A stretch of 9,379 bases of DNA from Actinomycetes bacterium (GCA_021827225.1 JAKAXG010000120.1:1-9379), one strand, 5' to 3'; shown: positions 1 through 7,907, counted from the stretch's first letter. Notes: generated by a model not told the origin, from the sequence alone. Translations and numbers: made by a program.

Positions 1-21
1 AGCGGCCTGGGACGCAGCGAC

Positions 22-1113
22 TCACGGTCGTATCCGGGCGTCGATGGTCCTGGCCGCGGCGACGACCATCAGCAGCAGGACCCCCACCCAGGCGGCCAGG
101 CCGACGAAGACCCAGACCCGGGCGATGTCGATCATGAAGCCGAATCCGGCCGCCTCGCCGAGCGTGTACGAGGCGACGGTGTACATGCCGAGCGGGAAGA
201 CCATGCTCCACAGCCTGGGCTCGTAGCTGAGCGGGTAGCCGCGGAGCACGTGACGCCACAGCCCGAACAGCACGAGGAGGGGGATCCACCAGGTCCCGAA
301 GGACCACAGCACGACGGAGGTCCCCACGATGAAAGGGTGGAGCTCGGCGAGCGGGAAGCTCCCGACCCGGCCGGGCAGGTCGAGGATGCCGGCCGCCGCC
401 CGGACGCTGATGGCTGTGGCCCCCATGGCGATCCAGTAGGCCGGGCCCATCTCCGCCGGGGTGACCTCCACCACCATGAGGCGCAAGAGGATGATGACGA
501 CGAGCACCAGGTACAAGACGATGGCCACCCCCCACAGGCATACGGCCGTTTCCGCCAGCCCCTGCCGGAGCCCCGCCGCCTGCCAGTCCCTGACCAGGCC
601 GCCCGCGGCGATGGACAGCGACTGGGTGGCCACCACCCAGATGAACCAGGTGCCGTTGAACTCGCGCAGGACCGGGTGGTGGGCCCGGGCCACGATCGAC
701 CACGGCAGCCCGTAGTTGAGGACCACCCAGATGACGCCGGCGGCGACGGCCAGCCCGGCGGCGAAGCCGGAATAGCCCCCCATGTCGAGACGGATGCCCA
801 GCACGTCGGCCCCCGCGACGAACGTGAAGTAGGCCATGGCTACCGAGGGGTCCTGCAGGTTGTGGCGGATGAAGGCGGTGAACCAGACAGCTCTGGCCAC
901 GTAGACGAGGACCAGCCCGACGAAGGCGACGGCGGTGACGGCCAGGATCACCCGGGACAGGATGCGGTAGCCGAGGAGGTCGGCGCCCACCGACACGATG
1001 CCGCTGGCCATGACCCAGGCGAAGTAGCCGGGGTCCATGGTGGCGATGGCCCGGCGGATCGGGTCGGCCGGGACGGGGGGAACCCCTCCTTCGGGCGGTC
1101 CGGGTTCCTCCAC
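22..1113 (-). CDS. TDT family (TehA/SLAC1-like) membrane transporter or anion channel
   Basis: The 363-residue protein has about ten hydrophobic segments (roughly residues 30-48, 53-75, 92-105, 116-135, 155-172, 190-213, 224-242, 262-283, 301-318 and 332-354). It carries stretches I recognise from the tellurite-resistance/C4-dicarboxylate transporter family: MDPGYFAWVMASGI near 26-39 and GTWFIWVVATQSL near 154-166. The family includes TehA, yeast Mae1 and plant SLAC1, an anion channel that passes nitrate and chloride. The start is GTG, one base after the narI stop (TGA-G-GTG), with no clear ribosome binding site, so reinitiation after narI is likely. An ATG at codon 26 (1038-1036) is the alternative and would remove a proline-rich, non-membrane leader. 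As last gene of the nar operon it may move nitrate or nitrite; that substrate is inferred. Family assignment is firm, substrate is not. Confidence 0.85.
   Translation of the reverse strand: MEEPGPPEGGVPPVPADPIRRAIATMDPGYFAWVMASGIVSVGADLLGYRILSRVILAVTAVAFVGLVLVYVARAVWFTAFIRHNLQDPSVAMAYFTFVAGADVLGIRLDMGGYSGFAAGLAVAAGVIWVVLNYGLPWSIVARAHHPVLREFNGTWFIWVVATQSLSIAAGGLVRDWQAAGLRQGLAETAVCLWGVAIVLYLVLVVIILLRLMVVEVTPAEMGPAYWIAMGATAISVRAAAGILDLPGRVGSFPLAELHPFIVGTSVVLWSFGTWWIPLLVLFGLWRHVLRGYPLSYEPRLWSMVFPLGMYTVASYTLGEAAGFGFMIDIARVWVFVGLAAWVGVLLLMVVAAARTIDARIRP
1079..1108 (-). repeat. Inverted repeat at the start of the TDT gene
   Basis: Perfect seven-base arms GGAACCC (1079-1085) and GGGTTCC (1102-1108) with a 16-base loop. 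In the minus-strand mRNA the stem begins about five bases after the GTG start at 1113 and covers codons 3-12. It could lower or time translation of the transporter relative to narI. It may also be a coincidence of glycine and proline codons. Confidence 0.35.
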
Positions 1114-1114
1114 C

Positions 1115-1867
1115 TCAGTAGGGGACGCCGATCTTCCGCCACCTCCGGCCGCTGGTGCCGGGTTCGTTGGGGCGGGTGGCGACCCGGCTGCGGTAGACGA
1201 TGAACGGCCGCCACATGTACCAGACGGGCGCGCTCCAGGCGTGCACCAGGCGGCTGAACGGCCACACCATCAGCACGGCCCAGGCGGCCACGGCGTGGAC
1301 CTGGAACAGCCACGGCGCGTGGGCTACCGCGTTCACGTCGGGGTTACCGTCGAACAGGCCGCGGAACCACGGTGAGATGCTCTGGCGGTAGTTGTAATGA
1401 CTGCCCAGCAGCCCGACGCCCATCGTCTCGCCGATGCCCAGGCCGATGACGATGGCCAGCAGGATGAGAGCAACCCAGTCGACCGGGCTGGTGGTCGCCC
1501 GCACCCGGGTGACGAACAGGCGGCGACCGGCGAGGAAGGCGATGCCGATCATGATCAGCACCGCGGCGACGGTACCGGCCCAGGCGGAGAACTGGCGGTA
1601 CACGTCCTCGGGGATGCCGATAGCCCTCGTGACCGACTCGGGTACCAGGATGCCGAGCACGTGGCCCCCGATGGCCGCAAACGTCCCGTAGTGGAACAGG
1701 GGGGCGCCCCACTTGAGGAGCTTCTTCTCCTGCAGTTCGGTGGAGCGGCTGGTCCATCCGAACTGGTCGTAGCGGTATCGCCAGACATGGCCGATCACGA
1801 AGGTGGCCAGGGCGATGTAGGGCAGTATCACCCACCAGAAGAGGTTCCATCCGCTGATGTTGTTCAC
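1115..1867 (-). CDS. narI: Respiratory nitrate reductase gamma subunit (cytochrome b)
   Basis: NarI anchors the nitrate reductase in the membrane, oxidises quinol and passes electrons through two haems b to NarH. The 250 residues give about five membrane spans (roughly 9-28, 55-75, 94-114, 131-155 and 184-203). The four expected haem-ligand histidines are present as two pairs, H59/H69 and H191/H209. Their spacings of 10 and 18 equal those of E. coli H56/H66 and H187/H205. The start is GTG and overlaps the narJ stop by four bases (GTGA); a GAAGG lies about 10 bases upstream inside narJ. E. coli NarI is slightly shorter, and the extra length here is mainly a basic, presumably cytoplasmic C-terminal tail (about 225-250). 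The product follows from the histidine pattern and its place after narGHJ. Confidence 0.96.
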   Translation of the reverse strand: MNNISGWNLFWWVILPYIALATFVIGHVWRYRYDQFGWTSRSTELQEKKLLKWGAPLFHYGTFAAIGGHVLGILVPESVTRAIGIPEDVYRQFSAWAGTVAAVLIMIGIAFLAGRRLFVTRVRATTSPVDWVALILLAIVIGLGIGETMGVGLLGSHYNYRQSISPWFRGLFDGNPDVNAVAHAPWLFQVHAVAAWAVLMVWPFSRLVHAWSAPVWYMWRPFIVYRSRVATRPNEPGTSGRRWRKIGVPY

Positions 1868-2493
1868 CGACGTGTCACCTTCTCTCCGAGTACTTCAGGC
1901 GGTGCGAACGGCTCGAGCCCGACGTGCTCCGACGGCGGTCCCTGGGCCCGGTAGCGCTCCAGGGCGGCGCGGTCGGCCCGGGAGGGGGAGGGCAGGGCGT
2001 CGATGACCGCGTCGACGGCCGGGCGGTAACCGCTACCGGAGCTGTCGAGCGCCGCCGCCAGGGCGTCGAGACCCAGGCGCTGTTCGGCCAGGATGGCGGC
2101 GCCGGCCTGGTGGCAGGCGGCGAGCTCGAGCAGGGCGGGCAGGAAGTCCGGCAGCTCGCCCGGGGACAGCTGGTATCCGCAGGCCCGGTAGCTGTCGGCC
2201 AGCGCGGCGAGGGACAGCCCCCGGTCCCGGGTGTCACCGTGACGGTAGTAGGTGAGGTACAGACTGGTTCCCCGGCTCAGGTCGAAGGTCTCCACGTAGG
2301 TGGCGGCGGCCTGCGCTGGAGCCATCCCGGTGAGCCATGCCGCGGTGGCGGTCAGCCCCGCCCGGGCCGCCCCGGTGGGCAGGCCGGCCACGGTGTGGGC
2401 GACGGCTGCCAGGTCGGTGCTGAAGCGGTCGTCGGGGTAGCCGAGCAGCACCGCCGCGCAGCCGAAGACGCTCGCCGCGCTACGGCGTTTCAT
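1864..2493 (-). CDS. narJ: Nitrate reductase molybdenum cofactor assembly chaperone NarJ
   Basis: NarJ is a cytoplasmic chaperone of the TorD/NarJ type. It holds NarGH while the FeS cluster and molybdenum cofactor are inserted and before docking to NarI; it is not part of the final enzyme. The 209-residue product shows the usual LLGYPDD near residues 16-22. It also has the strongly conserved block YVETFDLSRGTSLYLTYY (66-83) followed by RHGDTRDRG, and a C-terminal GLEPFAPPE (192-200). The chosen ATG (2493-2491) has GAGGA five bases upstream and starts at MKRRSAASVFGC, as expected for the family. An in-frame extension to 2601 would lie wholly within narH and adds residues with no NarJ character. 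The gene overlaps narH by 14 bases and narI by 4, consistent with coupled translation. Confidence 0.95.
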   Translation of the reverse strand: MKRRSAASVFGCAAVLLGYPDDRFSTDLAAVAHTVAGLPTGAARAGLTATAAWLTGMAPAQAAATYVETFDLSRGTSLYLTYYRHGDTRDRGLSLAALADSYRACGYQLSPGELPDFLPALLELAACHQAGAAILAEQRLGLDALAAALDSSGSGYRPAVDAVIDALPSPSRADRAALERYRAQGPPSEHVGLEPFAPPEVLGEKVTRR

Positions 2494-4069
2494 GCCGGTC
2501 CTCGGAGACGCGCAGGTGAAGGCGGCCGGCCGGGTCGCGTCCGGCGACCGACCGGTCGCCCGAGCCGTCCGCCCGTAGATGGAACCCGCCGGTGCCGTCA
2601 CCGCCCATCCCCGGCCCGCCCTCCGATTCCAGCGAGCATCCCGACAGGGAGTGTTGGGCGAGTAGGCGCCCGGCGTTCTCGGCGTGCGCGGGAGGCACGA
2701 CGTAGCGATCCTCGTAGCGGGCGAGGGCCAGCAGCCGGAACAGGTCGTCGGCGTCGTCGAACGACAGGCCGACGTCGCCAGGATCGACGCCCGGATGCTG
2801 CCCGAGCTGGTGGGCGCGCATGACGGAGCGGACCATGGCCAGACGGCGCAGCGAGTCCCGGACCGGTCCGGTCCGGCCGGCGGTGAACAGATTGGCCAGG
2901 TACTCCACCGGGATGCGCAGGGTGTCGATGGCGGCGAACACCGCGTCCGCGTCGGTGTCGTCGTAGCCGGCCGCCGCGGTGACGTCAGCGACGGGAGACA
3001 GAGGTGGGATGTACCAGACCATGGGCATGGTCCGGAACTCCGGGTGCAGCGGCAGGGCGACCCGGTGGCGGGCGATCAGCGCGTAGGTCGGTGACCGGCG
3101 GGCCGCCACCACCCAGTCGTGCGGGATCCCTTGACGCTCGGCCTCCGTTGAGACGTCGGGATCGGAGGGATCGAGGAAGACCGACAGCTGCGCCTCGTAG
3201 AGGTCGGCGGGGTCGGTCGTGGCCGCGGCGGCCAGCACTTTGTCCGCGTCGTAGAGCATCATCCCCAGGTAGCGAAGCCGTCCGACACAGGTCTCCGAGC
3301 AGATGGTCGGCATCCCCGCCTCGATGCGGGGGAAGCAGAACGTGCACTTCTCCGCCTTGCCGGTCTGGTGGTTGAAATACACCTTCTTGTAAGGGCAGCC
3401 CGATACACAGAACCGCCAGCCCCGGCACCGGTCCTGGTCCACCAGCACGATCCCGTCCTCTACGCGCTTGTACATGGCCCCCGACGGGCAGGACGCCACG
3501 CAGGACGGGTTCAGGCAGTGCTCGCAGATGCGGGGCAGGTAGAACATGAACACCGACTCGAAGTCGAGCTTCACCTTCTCCGCCATGGCCTCGATGTTGG
3601 GGTCCCCGAGGGCCCGGGCGGGCGCGCCGGCCAGGTCGTCCTCCCAGTTCGAGCCCCAGGTGGGGTTCATCTCCCGCCCGGTCAACGCCGAGCGGGTCGA
3701 CACCGACGGAGCCTTGGTCCCGGCCGGAGCCGTGGTCAGGTGGGCGTAGTCGTAGGTGAAGGGCTCGTGATAGTCGGAGATGGTCGGCAGGTCGGGGTTG
3801 TAGAAGATGGACAAAAGCCGGCGCAGGCGGCTGCCCGATCTCAACTGAAGGCGCCCCCTGCGGTCGAGCGCCCAACCCCCCTTCCACTGCTCCTGGTCCT
3901 CGTATCGGGCCGGATACCCGAGCCCGGGCTTGGTCTCGACGTTGTTGAAGTACACGTACTCGGTGCCCGGCCGGTTGGTCCAGGTCTGCTTGCAGGTAAC
4001 CGAGCAGGTGTGGCAGCCGATGCACTTGTCGAGGTTCATCACCATGCACACCTGGGCCATGATCCGCAT
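2480..4069 (-). CDS. narH: Respiratory nitrate reductase beta subunit (iron-sulfur protein)
   Basis: NarH wires electrons from NarI haem to NarG through one [3Fe-4S] and three [4Fe-4S] clusters. The 529-residue protein shows all four cysteine groups: C16, C19, C22, C26; C182, C185, C190, C194; C215, C221, C225 with tryptophan W218 in place of the fourth cysteine (CRGWRFC); and C242, C245, C257, C261. The tryptophan marks the [3Fe-4S] site as in E. coli NarH. The start ATG shares one base with the narG stop (TGATG) and has GGTGGAG five bases upstream. The resulting MRIMAQVCMVMNLDKC fits known NarH N-termini. The open frame runs up to 4489 but that part is a shadow of narG. The last 50 or so residues are glycine-rich and hydrophilic, and their codons run into narJ. 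Confidence 0.97.
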   Translation of the reverse strand: MRIMAQVCMVMNLDKCIGCHTCSVTCKQTWTNRPGTEYVYFNNVETKPGLGYPARYEDQEQWKGGWALDRRGRLQLRSGSRLRRLLSIFYNPDLPTISDYHEPFTYDYAHLTTAPAGTKAPSVSTRSALTGREMNPTWGSNWEDDLAGAPARALGDPNIEAMAEKVKLDFESVFMFYLPRICEHCLNPSCVASCPSGAMYKRVEDGIVLVDQDRCRGWRFCVSGCPYKKVYFNHQTGKAEKCTFCFPRIEAGMPTICSETCVGRLRYLGMMLYDADKVLAAAATTDPADLYEAQLSVFLDPSDPDVSTEAERQGIPHDWVVAARRSPTYALIARHRVALPLHPEFRTMPMVWYIPPLSPVADVTAAAGYDDTDADAVFAAIDTLRIPVEYLANLFTAGRTGPVRDSLRRLAMVRSVMRAHQLGQHPGVDPGDVGLSFDDADDLFRLLALARYEDRYVVPPAHAENAGRLLAQHSLSGCSLESEGGPGMGGDGTGGFHLRADGSGDRSVAGRDPAGRLHLRVSEDRHETP

Positions 4070-7000
4070 CAGAACTCCACCTTCTGTGAGCGGCGCCGGA
4101 GCACGGCGATCTCGTCGCGCTGCGAGCCGGTAGGGCCGTAGTAGTTGAACCCCGCGGACAGCTGGGCGTAACCGCCGATCAGGTGGGACGGCTTCATCAC
4201 CACCCGGGTGAGCGAGTTGTCGGTGCCGCCGTGCAGACCCGAGATCTCCGAGACCGGCATCTGCAGGTGCCGGTCGATGGAGTGGTACATGAGAACCGTG
4301 CCCGGCGGTATCCGATGGGTGACCGCGGCCCGGGCGACGGTCACCCCGTTGCGGTTGTAGGCCTCGACCCAGTCGTTGTCGACCACCCCGATCCGGGATG
4401 CGTCGAGGTCGTTCACCCAGATGACCGGCCCGCCCCGGAACAGGTTGAGCATGTGCAGGTTGTCCTGGTACTCGGAGTGGATCGACCATTTCGAGTGGGG
4501 AGTCAGGTAGCGGGCCACCAGTTGGGGTTGCCCGGCCGCCTCGGTGTCCTGGTCCCCGAACGCGCCCCGGATGTCGAGCGGCGGCCGGTAGGTGGGCAGC
4601 ATCTCACCCAGCTCCGCCATCCACTCGTGGTCCAGCAGGAAGTGCTGGCGGCCGGTGAGGGTGTGCCACGGCTTGAGCCGCTCGACGTTGATGGTGAACG
4701 GCGCGTACCGGCGGTCCTCCGACTCCGCCCCCGACCACTCCGGCGAGCAGATCACCGACCGGGGCTGGGTCACCGTGTCGGCGAAGGTGATGCGGTCCCC
4801 GGCCCGCTCGTGAGCCAGATCGGCCAGCTCCACACCGGTGCGCTGCTCCATGTTCTCGAACCCGGCCACCGCCAGCTTCCCGTTCGTGGTGCCCGACATG
4901 GCGAGGATGGCCTCGCAGAACAGGTCGGCCCGGTCGATGCGGGGACGGCCGGCGGCGATCCCGGCACGGATGGTGCCGTTGCGCTGCGCCAACCAGCCGG
5001 TCTCCCTTCCGACCGGCAGGGTGGTGCCCTTGGAGGTGGCCCCCACCTCGTCCACCAGGGGCCCGAGCGCCTTCCACTTCTCGGCCAGACGCGGATAGTC
5101 GCGCTCCACCACGACCAGTCGCGGCATGGTCCTGCCCGGCACCGGTTCGCACTCCCCCGCGGCCCAGTCCAGCGCCCGACCCCCCGGTTGGGCGCACTCG
5201 TCAGGGGTGTCATGGCCCAGTGGCACGGCCATCACGTCCCGGCGCACCCCCAGGCGACCCTCGGCCAACCGGGAGAACTCCTCGGCCAGGTCCGAGAACA
5301 GCTGGAAGTCACTCCGGGCCTCCCACGGCGAGGCGATCGCCGGGTTGAAGCTGTGCACGAAGGGGTGCATGTCGGTCGAGGACAGGTCGTGCTTCTCGTA
5401 CCAGGTGGCAGCCGGCAGCACGACGTCGGCGTAGATGCCGGTGGAGACCATCCGGAAGTCGACGTCGACCAGCAGGTCGAGCTTGCCGACCGGCGCCTCG
5501 TCCCGCCACACGACCTCGGCCGGGCGGGCGTCGGGCGGGGACGGTTCGGCGAGAACGGCGTTGTCGGTGCCCAGCAGGTGGCGGAGGAAGTACTCGTGGC
5601 CCTTGCCGGAGGAGCCGAGGAGGTTGGCCCGCCACACGGTCAGCACCCGGGGGAAGTTGGCGGGATCGTCCGGATCGGTCGCCGCGAAGCGCAGGCGGCC
5701 GGCCCGCAGCTCCTCGACCACGTGCTCCTCGACGCTTCTGCCGGCCGCCTCGGCGGCGTCGGCCAGGTCGAGCGGGTTGGCGTCGAAGGCCGGGTGGGAG
5801 GCGATCCACCCCTGGCGGGCGGCGTAGGCGTTGAGATCGGCGACGGTCTTACCGGCGAAGCGGCCCTCTCCGAGCGGGCTGGACAGCCAATCGGCACGGG
5901 AGCCTTCGTAGCGCCACTGGTCGGTGGCCAGGTACCAGAACGGCGTGGCCGGCTGGTGCCGGGTGGGCCGGGCCCAGTCGAAGGCGAACGCCAGCGTGAA
6001 CCACCCGGTGAGGGGCCGGACCTTCTCCTGGCCGACATAGTGGGCCCAGCCGCCCCCGTTCACCCCCTCGCAGCCGCACATCATCAGCATGGACAGGAAC
6101 GTCCGGTAGACCTGGTCGGAGTGGTACCAGTGGTTGGTCCCCGCCCCCATGGCGATCATCGACCTTCCCCCGGACAGCTCGGCGTTGCGGGCGAATTCCC
6201 TTGCCACCCGGGTGCAGGCAGCGGCCGGTACCGAGGTGATGGCCTCCTGCCATGCCGGGGTGTAGGGCACCGACGCGTCGTCGTAGCCGGTGGGCCACTC
6301 CCCCGGCAGACCGTCCCGACCCACCCCGTAGTTGGCCATCAGGAGATCGAACACCGTGGTCACCAGCCGGCCGGCGACCCGCAGCGCCGGCACGCCCCGG
6401 CGCATCGCCGCCCCGCCGGCGCCGTCGCCGACGTCGAAGCGCGGCAGGTCGACCCTTACAGGCTCGGCGCCCGGCCGGCCGTAGCACGACAGCAGAGGGG
6501 TGACCCCCTCCAGCTTCAGATTCCAGCGGCCCTTCCCCTCCTCGCCCCAGCGGAACCCCACCGAGCCGTTCGGCACGACCGGCTTCCCCGTGCTCTCGTC
6601 GAGCACGACCGTCTTCCACTCCGCCGCCTCCTGGGTGCCGGCCTCGCCTCCCAGGTCGGCGGCGGTCAGGAAGTGGTCGGGCACGAAGCCGTCCCCCCGT
6701 TCGCGCAGCGTGACCAGGAACGGCAGGTCGGTGAAGGTGCGGGCGTACTCCTCGAAGCGCGCCACCCGGCGGTCCCGGTAGAACTCGGAGAGGATGACGT
6801 GGCCCATGGCCATGGCCAGCGCCCCGTCCGTGCCGGGGTTGGCGGCCAGCCAGTCATCGGCGAACTTGGTGTGATCGGAGTAGTCCGGCGAGACCACCAC
6901 GACCTTCTGGCCCCGGTAGCGGGCCTCTGTCATGAAGTGGGCGTCGGGGGTGCGGGTGATCGGCAGGTTGGTACCCCACACGATGAGGTAGGAGGCGTTC

Positions 7001-7773
7001 CACCAGTCGGCTGACTCGGGCACGTCGGTCTGGTCGCCGAAGACCTGCGGGGAGGCCGGGGGCAGATCCGCGTACCAGTCGTAGAAGGACAGGATCGTCC
7101 CGCCGAGCAGGGAGTAGAACCTGGTACCGGCCGCGTAGGACGTCATCGACATGGCCGGGATGACGGTGAACCCGGCGGTGCGGTCCGGCCCGTAGGCGGC
7201 GACGGTGTGCACGTGGGCGGCGGCGATCATCTCGAGCATCTCCGCCCACGTCGCCCGCACGAACCCGCCCTGGCCGCGGGCCGACTTGTACCGGCGGGAC
7301 CGCTCGGGATCGGAGGTGATCTCCGCCCACGCAGCCACCGGGTCACCGCCGTTGGCCGCCTTCGCCGCCCGGAACAGCTCGATCAGCACCCCGCGCACGT
7401 AGGGGTAGCGCACCCTCGCCGGGGAGTAGGTGTACCAGGAGAAGGACGCCCCCCTCGGGCAGCCCCGCGGCTCGTACTGAGGTGAGCTCGGCCCGACGGA
7501 CGGGTAGTCGACGGCCTGGGTCTCCCAGGTGATGATACCGTCCTTGACGTAGACCTGCCACGAGCAGGAGCCGGTGCAGTTCACCCCGTGGGTGGAGCGG
7601 ACGATCTTGTCGTGGCGCCACCGCTCCCGGTAGAACTCCTCCGCCCGCCTGCCCCCCCGGCGGTGCACCTCCCGGGAATCGGCGGTCTCCTGGCCGGGCT
7701 GGATGAACCGGGCGGCCCGCACCAGGCCGCTCTCCCCCAACATCCCGGTTCGGCCGTTCGCCACAGACGTCAT
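4069..7773 (-). CDS. narG: Respiratory nitrate reductase alpha (catalytic) subunit
   Basis: NarG reduces nitrate to nitrite at a Mo-bisMGD centre on the cytoplasmic side of the membrane. The 1234 residues match the family length (about 1230-1250). The N-terminal FeS (FS0) ligands are H62, C66, C70 and C105; the 4-4-35 spacing equals that of E. coli H49/C53/C57/C92. The molybdenum ligand aspartate is D237 in SFYDWYADLPPASPQ. Further hallmarks are GGGWAHYVGQEKVRPLTGW, LLGSSGKGHEYFLRHLLGTD, VVLPAATWYEKHDLSSTDMHPF and a C-terminal GGYAQLSAGFNYYGPTGSQRDE. There is no Tat signal peptide, so this is the inward-facing type. It resembles mycobacterial NarG more than E. coli NarG, judged from memory. 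The same fold serves nitrite oxidoreductases, but with narJ and narI in the operon nitrate reduction is the likely direction. Start choice is covered under the ribosome binding site. Confidence 0.98.
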   Translation of the reverse strand: MTSVANGRTGMLGESGLVRAARFIQPGQETADSREVHRRGGRRAEEFYRERWRHDKIVRSTHGVNCTGSCSWQVYVKDGIITWETQAVDYPSVGPSSPQYEPRGCPRGASFSWYTYSPARVRYPYVRGVLIELFRAAKAANGGDPVAAWAEITSDPERSRRYKSARGQGGFVRATWAEMLEMIAAAHVHTVAAYGPDRTAGFTVIPAMSMTSYAAGTRFYSLLGGTILSFYDWYADLPPASPQVFGDQTDVPESADWWNASYLIVWGTNLPITRTPDAHFMTEARYRGQKVVVVSPDYSDHTKFADDWLAANPGTDGALAMAMGHVILSEFYRDRRVARFEEYARTFTDLPFLVTLRERGDGFVPDHFLTAADLGGEAGTQEAAEWKTVVLDESTGKPVVPNGSVGFRWGEEGKGRWNLKLEGVTPLLSCYGRPGAEPVRVDLPRFDVGDGAGGAAMRRGVPALRVAGRLVTTVFDLLMANYGVGRDGLPGEWPTGYDDASVPYTPAWQEAITSVPAAACTRVAREFARNAELSGGRSMIAMGAGTNHWYHSDQVYRTFLSMLMMCGCEGVNGGGWAHYVGQEKVRPLTGWFTLAFAFDWARPTRHQPATPFWYLATDQWRYEGSRADWLSSPLGEGRFAGKTVADLNAYAARQGWIASHPAFDANPLDLADAAEAAGRSVEEHVVEELRAGRLRFAATDPDDPANFPRVLTVWRANLLGSSGKGHEYFLRHLLGTDNAVLAEPSPPDARPAEVVWRDEAPVGKLDLLVDVDFRMVSTGIYADVVLPAATWYEKHDLSSTDMHPFVHSFNPAIASPWEARSDFQLFSDLAEEFSRLAEGRLGVRRDVMAVPLGHDTPDECAQPGGRALDWAAGECEPVPGRTMPRLVVVERDYPRLAEKWKALGPLVDEVGATSKGTTLPVGRETGWLAQRNGTIRAGIAAGRPRIDRADLFCEAILAMSGTTNGKLAVAGFENMEQRTGVELADLAHERAGDRITFADTVTQPRSVICSPEWSGAESEDRRYAPFTINVERLKPWHTLTGRQHFLLDHEWMAELGEMLPTYRPPLDIRGAFGDQDTEAAGQPQLVARYLTPHSKWSIHSEYQDNLHMLNLFRGGPVIWVNDLDASRIGVVDNDWVEAYNRNGVTVARAAVTHRIPPGTVLMYHSIDRHLQMPVSEISGLHGGTDNSLTRVVMKPSHLIGGYAQLSAGFNYYGPTGSQRDEIAVLRRRSQKVEF

Positions 7774-7775
7774 GA

Positions 7776-7781
7776 CCCTCC
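7776..7781 (-). promoter_or_regulatory. Ribosome binding site of narG
   Basis: GGAGGG read on the minus strand, ending only two bases before ATG 7773 (three if only GGAGG pairs). This is short for a standard site. An in-frame GTG at 7764-7762 (codon 4) would have about 11 bases of spacing, so either could be used. The ATG at codon 11 (7743) has no such site upstream. I kept 7773 because it is the only ATG placed right after the site. Confidence 0.6.
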
Positions 7782-7821
7782 GTTCGCTTCTGCACCGCTC
7801 GGCGGCACATCCGACCCGGCT

Positions 7822-7850
7822 ACCTTATGCTCTCTAGCCAGGGCTCGAAA
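7822..7850 (-). promoter_or_regulatory. Possible narG operon promoter
   Basis: Read on the minus strand, TTTCGA (7850-7845) and TAAGGT (7827-7822) are separated by 17 bases. TAAGGT fits the loose TANNNT of actinobacterial -10 elements; the -35 matches TTGACA at only three of six positions. Transcription would start near 7815, leaving a leader of about 40 bases before narG. The shared palindrome at 7831-7852 fills most of the spacer and overlaps the -35. This is pattern reading only. Confidence 0.35.
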
Positions 7851-7852
7851 TA
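7831..7852. promoter_or_regulatory. Candidate operator: imperfect palindrome in the narG upstream gap
   Basis: On the plus strand TCTCTAG (7831-7837), a 6-base spacer, then CTCGAAATA (7844-7852). The left arm is identical to the left arm of the palindrome at 8353-8374. The right arm has two changes from a perfect match (CTCGAAA against CTAGAGA). Over 22 positions the two sites share 17 bases. It lies in the 134-base gap between divergent genes, where it could act on narG, on the plus-strand gene at 7908, or on both. The regulator is unknown. Confidence 0.55.
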
Positions 7853-7863
7853 CCAGGGCCCCG

Positions 7864-7881
7864 CGGCCGCTCGGGCGGCCG
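7864..7881 (+). repeat. GC-only inverted repeat (possible mRNA hairpin)
   Basis: CGGCCGC (7864-7870), loop TCGG, GCGGCCG (7875-7881): a perfect seven-pair stem with a four-base loop. It ends 15 bases before the AAGGAG ribosome binding site of the gene at 7908, so it would form in that gene's leader. No T-run follows, so it is not a classic terminator. Short GC-only stems also arise by chance in DNA of this composition. Confidence 0.4.
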
Positions 7882-7907
7882 GAGCACCAACTGGACAAGG
7901 AGCCCTG

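Noticed and set aside
250..1203. Open frame of 317 codons on the plus strand, opposite the TDT gene and narI
   Set aside because: The composition is D/G/P/H-rich with no family signature. The minus strand encodes clear membrane proteins here.
2494..2601. Upstream extension of narJ
   Set aside because: It lies inside narH and adds 36 residues unlike NarJ; ATG 2493 has GAGGA at good spacing.
1924..2823. Open frame of 299 codons on the plus strand, opposite narJ and the narH end
   Set aside because: It is a shadow frame rich in R and G. The narJ and narH motifs on the other strand account for this DNA.
4070..4489. Upstream extension of narH
   Set aside because: The extra 140 codons lie inside narG and do not resemble NarH; the start at 4069 gives the expected N-terminus and has a ribosome binding site.
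4183..7014. Open frame of 943 codons on the plus strand, opposite narG
   Set aside because: It is antisense to unmistakable NarG coding sequence. The product is a low-complexity run of G, R, P, V and H typical of antisense frames in GC-rich DNA, with no recognisable domain.
4069..7773. Nitrite oxidoreductase (NxrA) instead of nitrate reductase
   Set aside because: The families are related, but the narG-H-J-I order with a full five-span NarI and the resemblance to actinobacterial NarG favour nitrate reduction. Direction cannot be proven from sequence.
7774..7907. FNR/CRP-type box (TTGAT-N4-ATCAA or TGTGA-N6-TCACA) before narG
   Set aside because: I looked for these half-sites on both strands and found none; only the CTAGAGA-type palindrome stands out.
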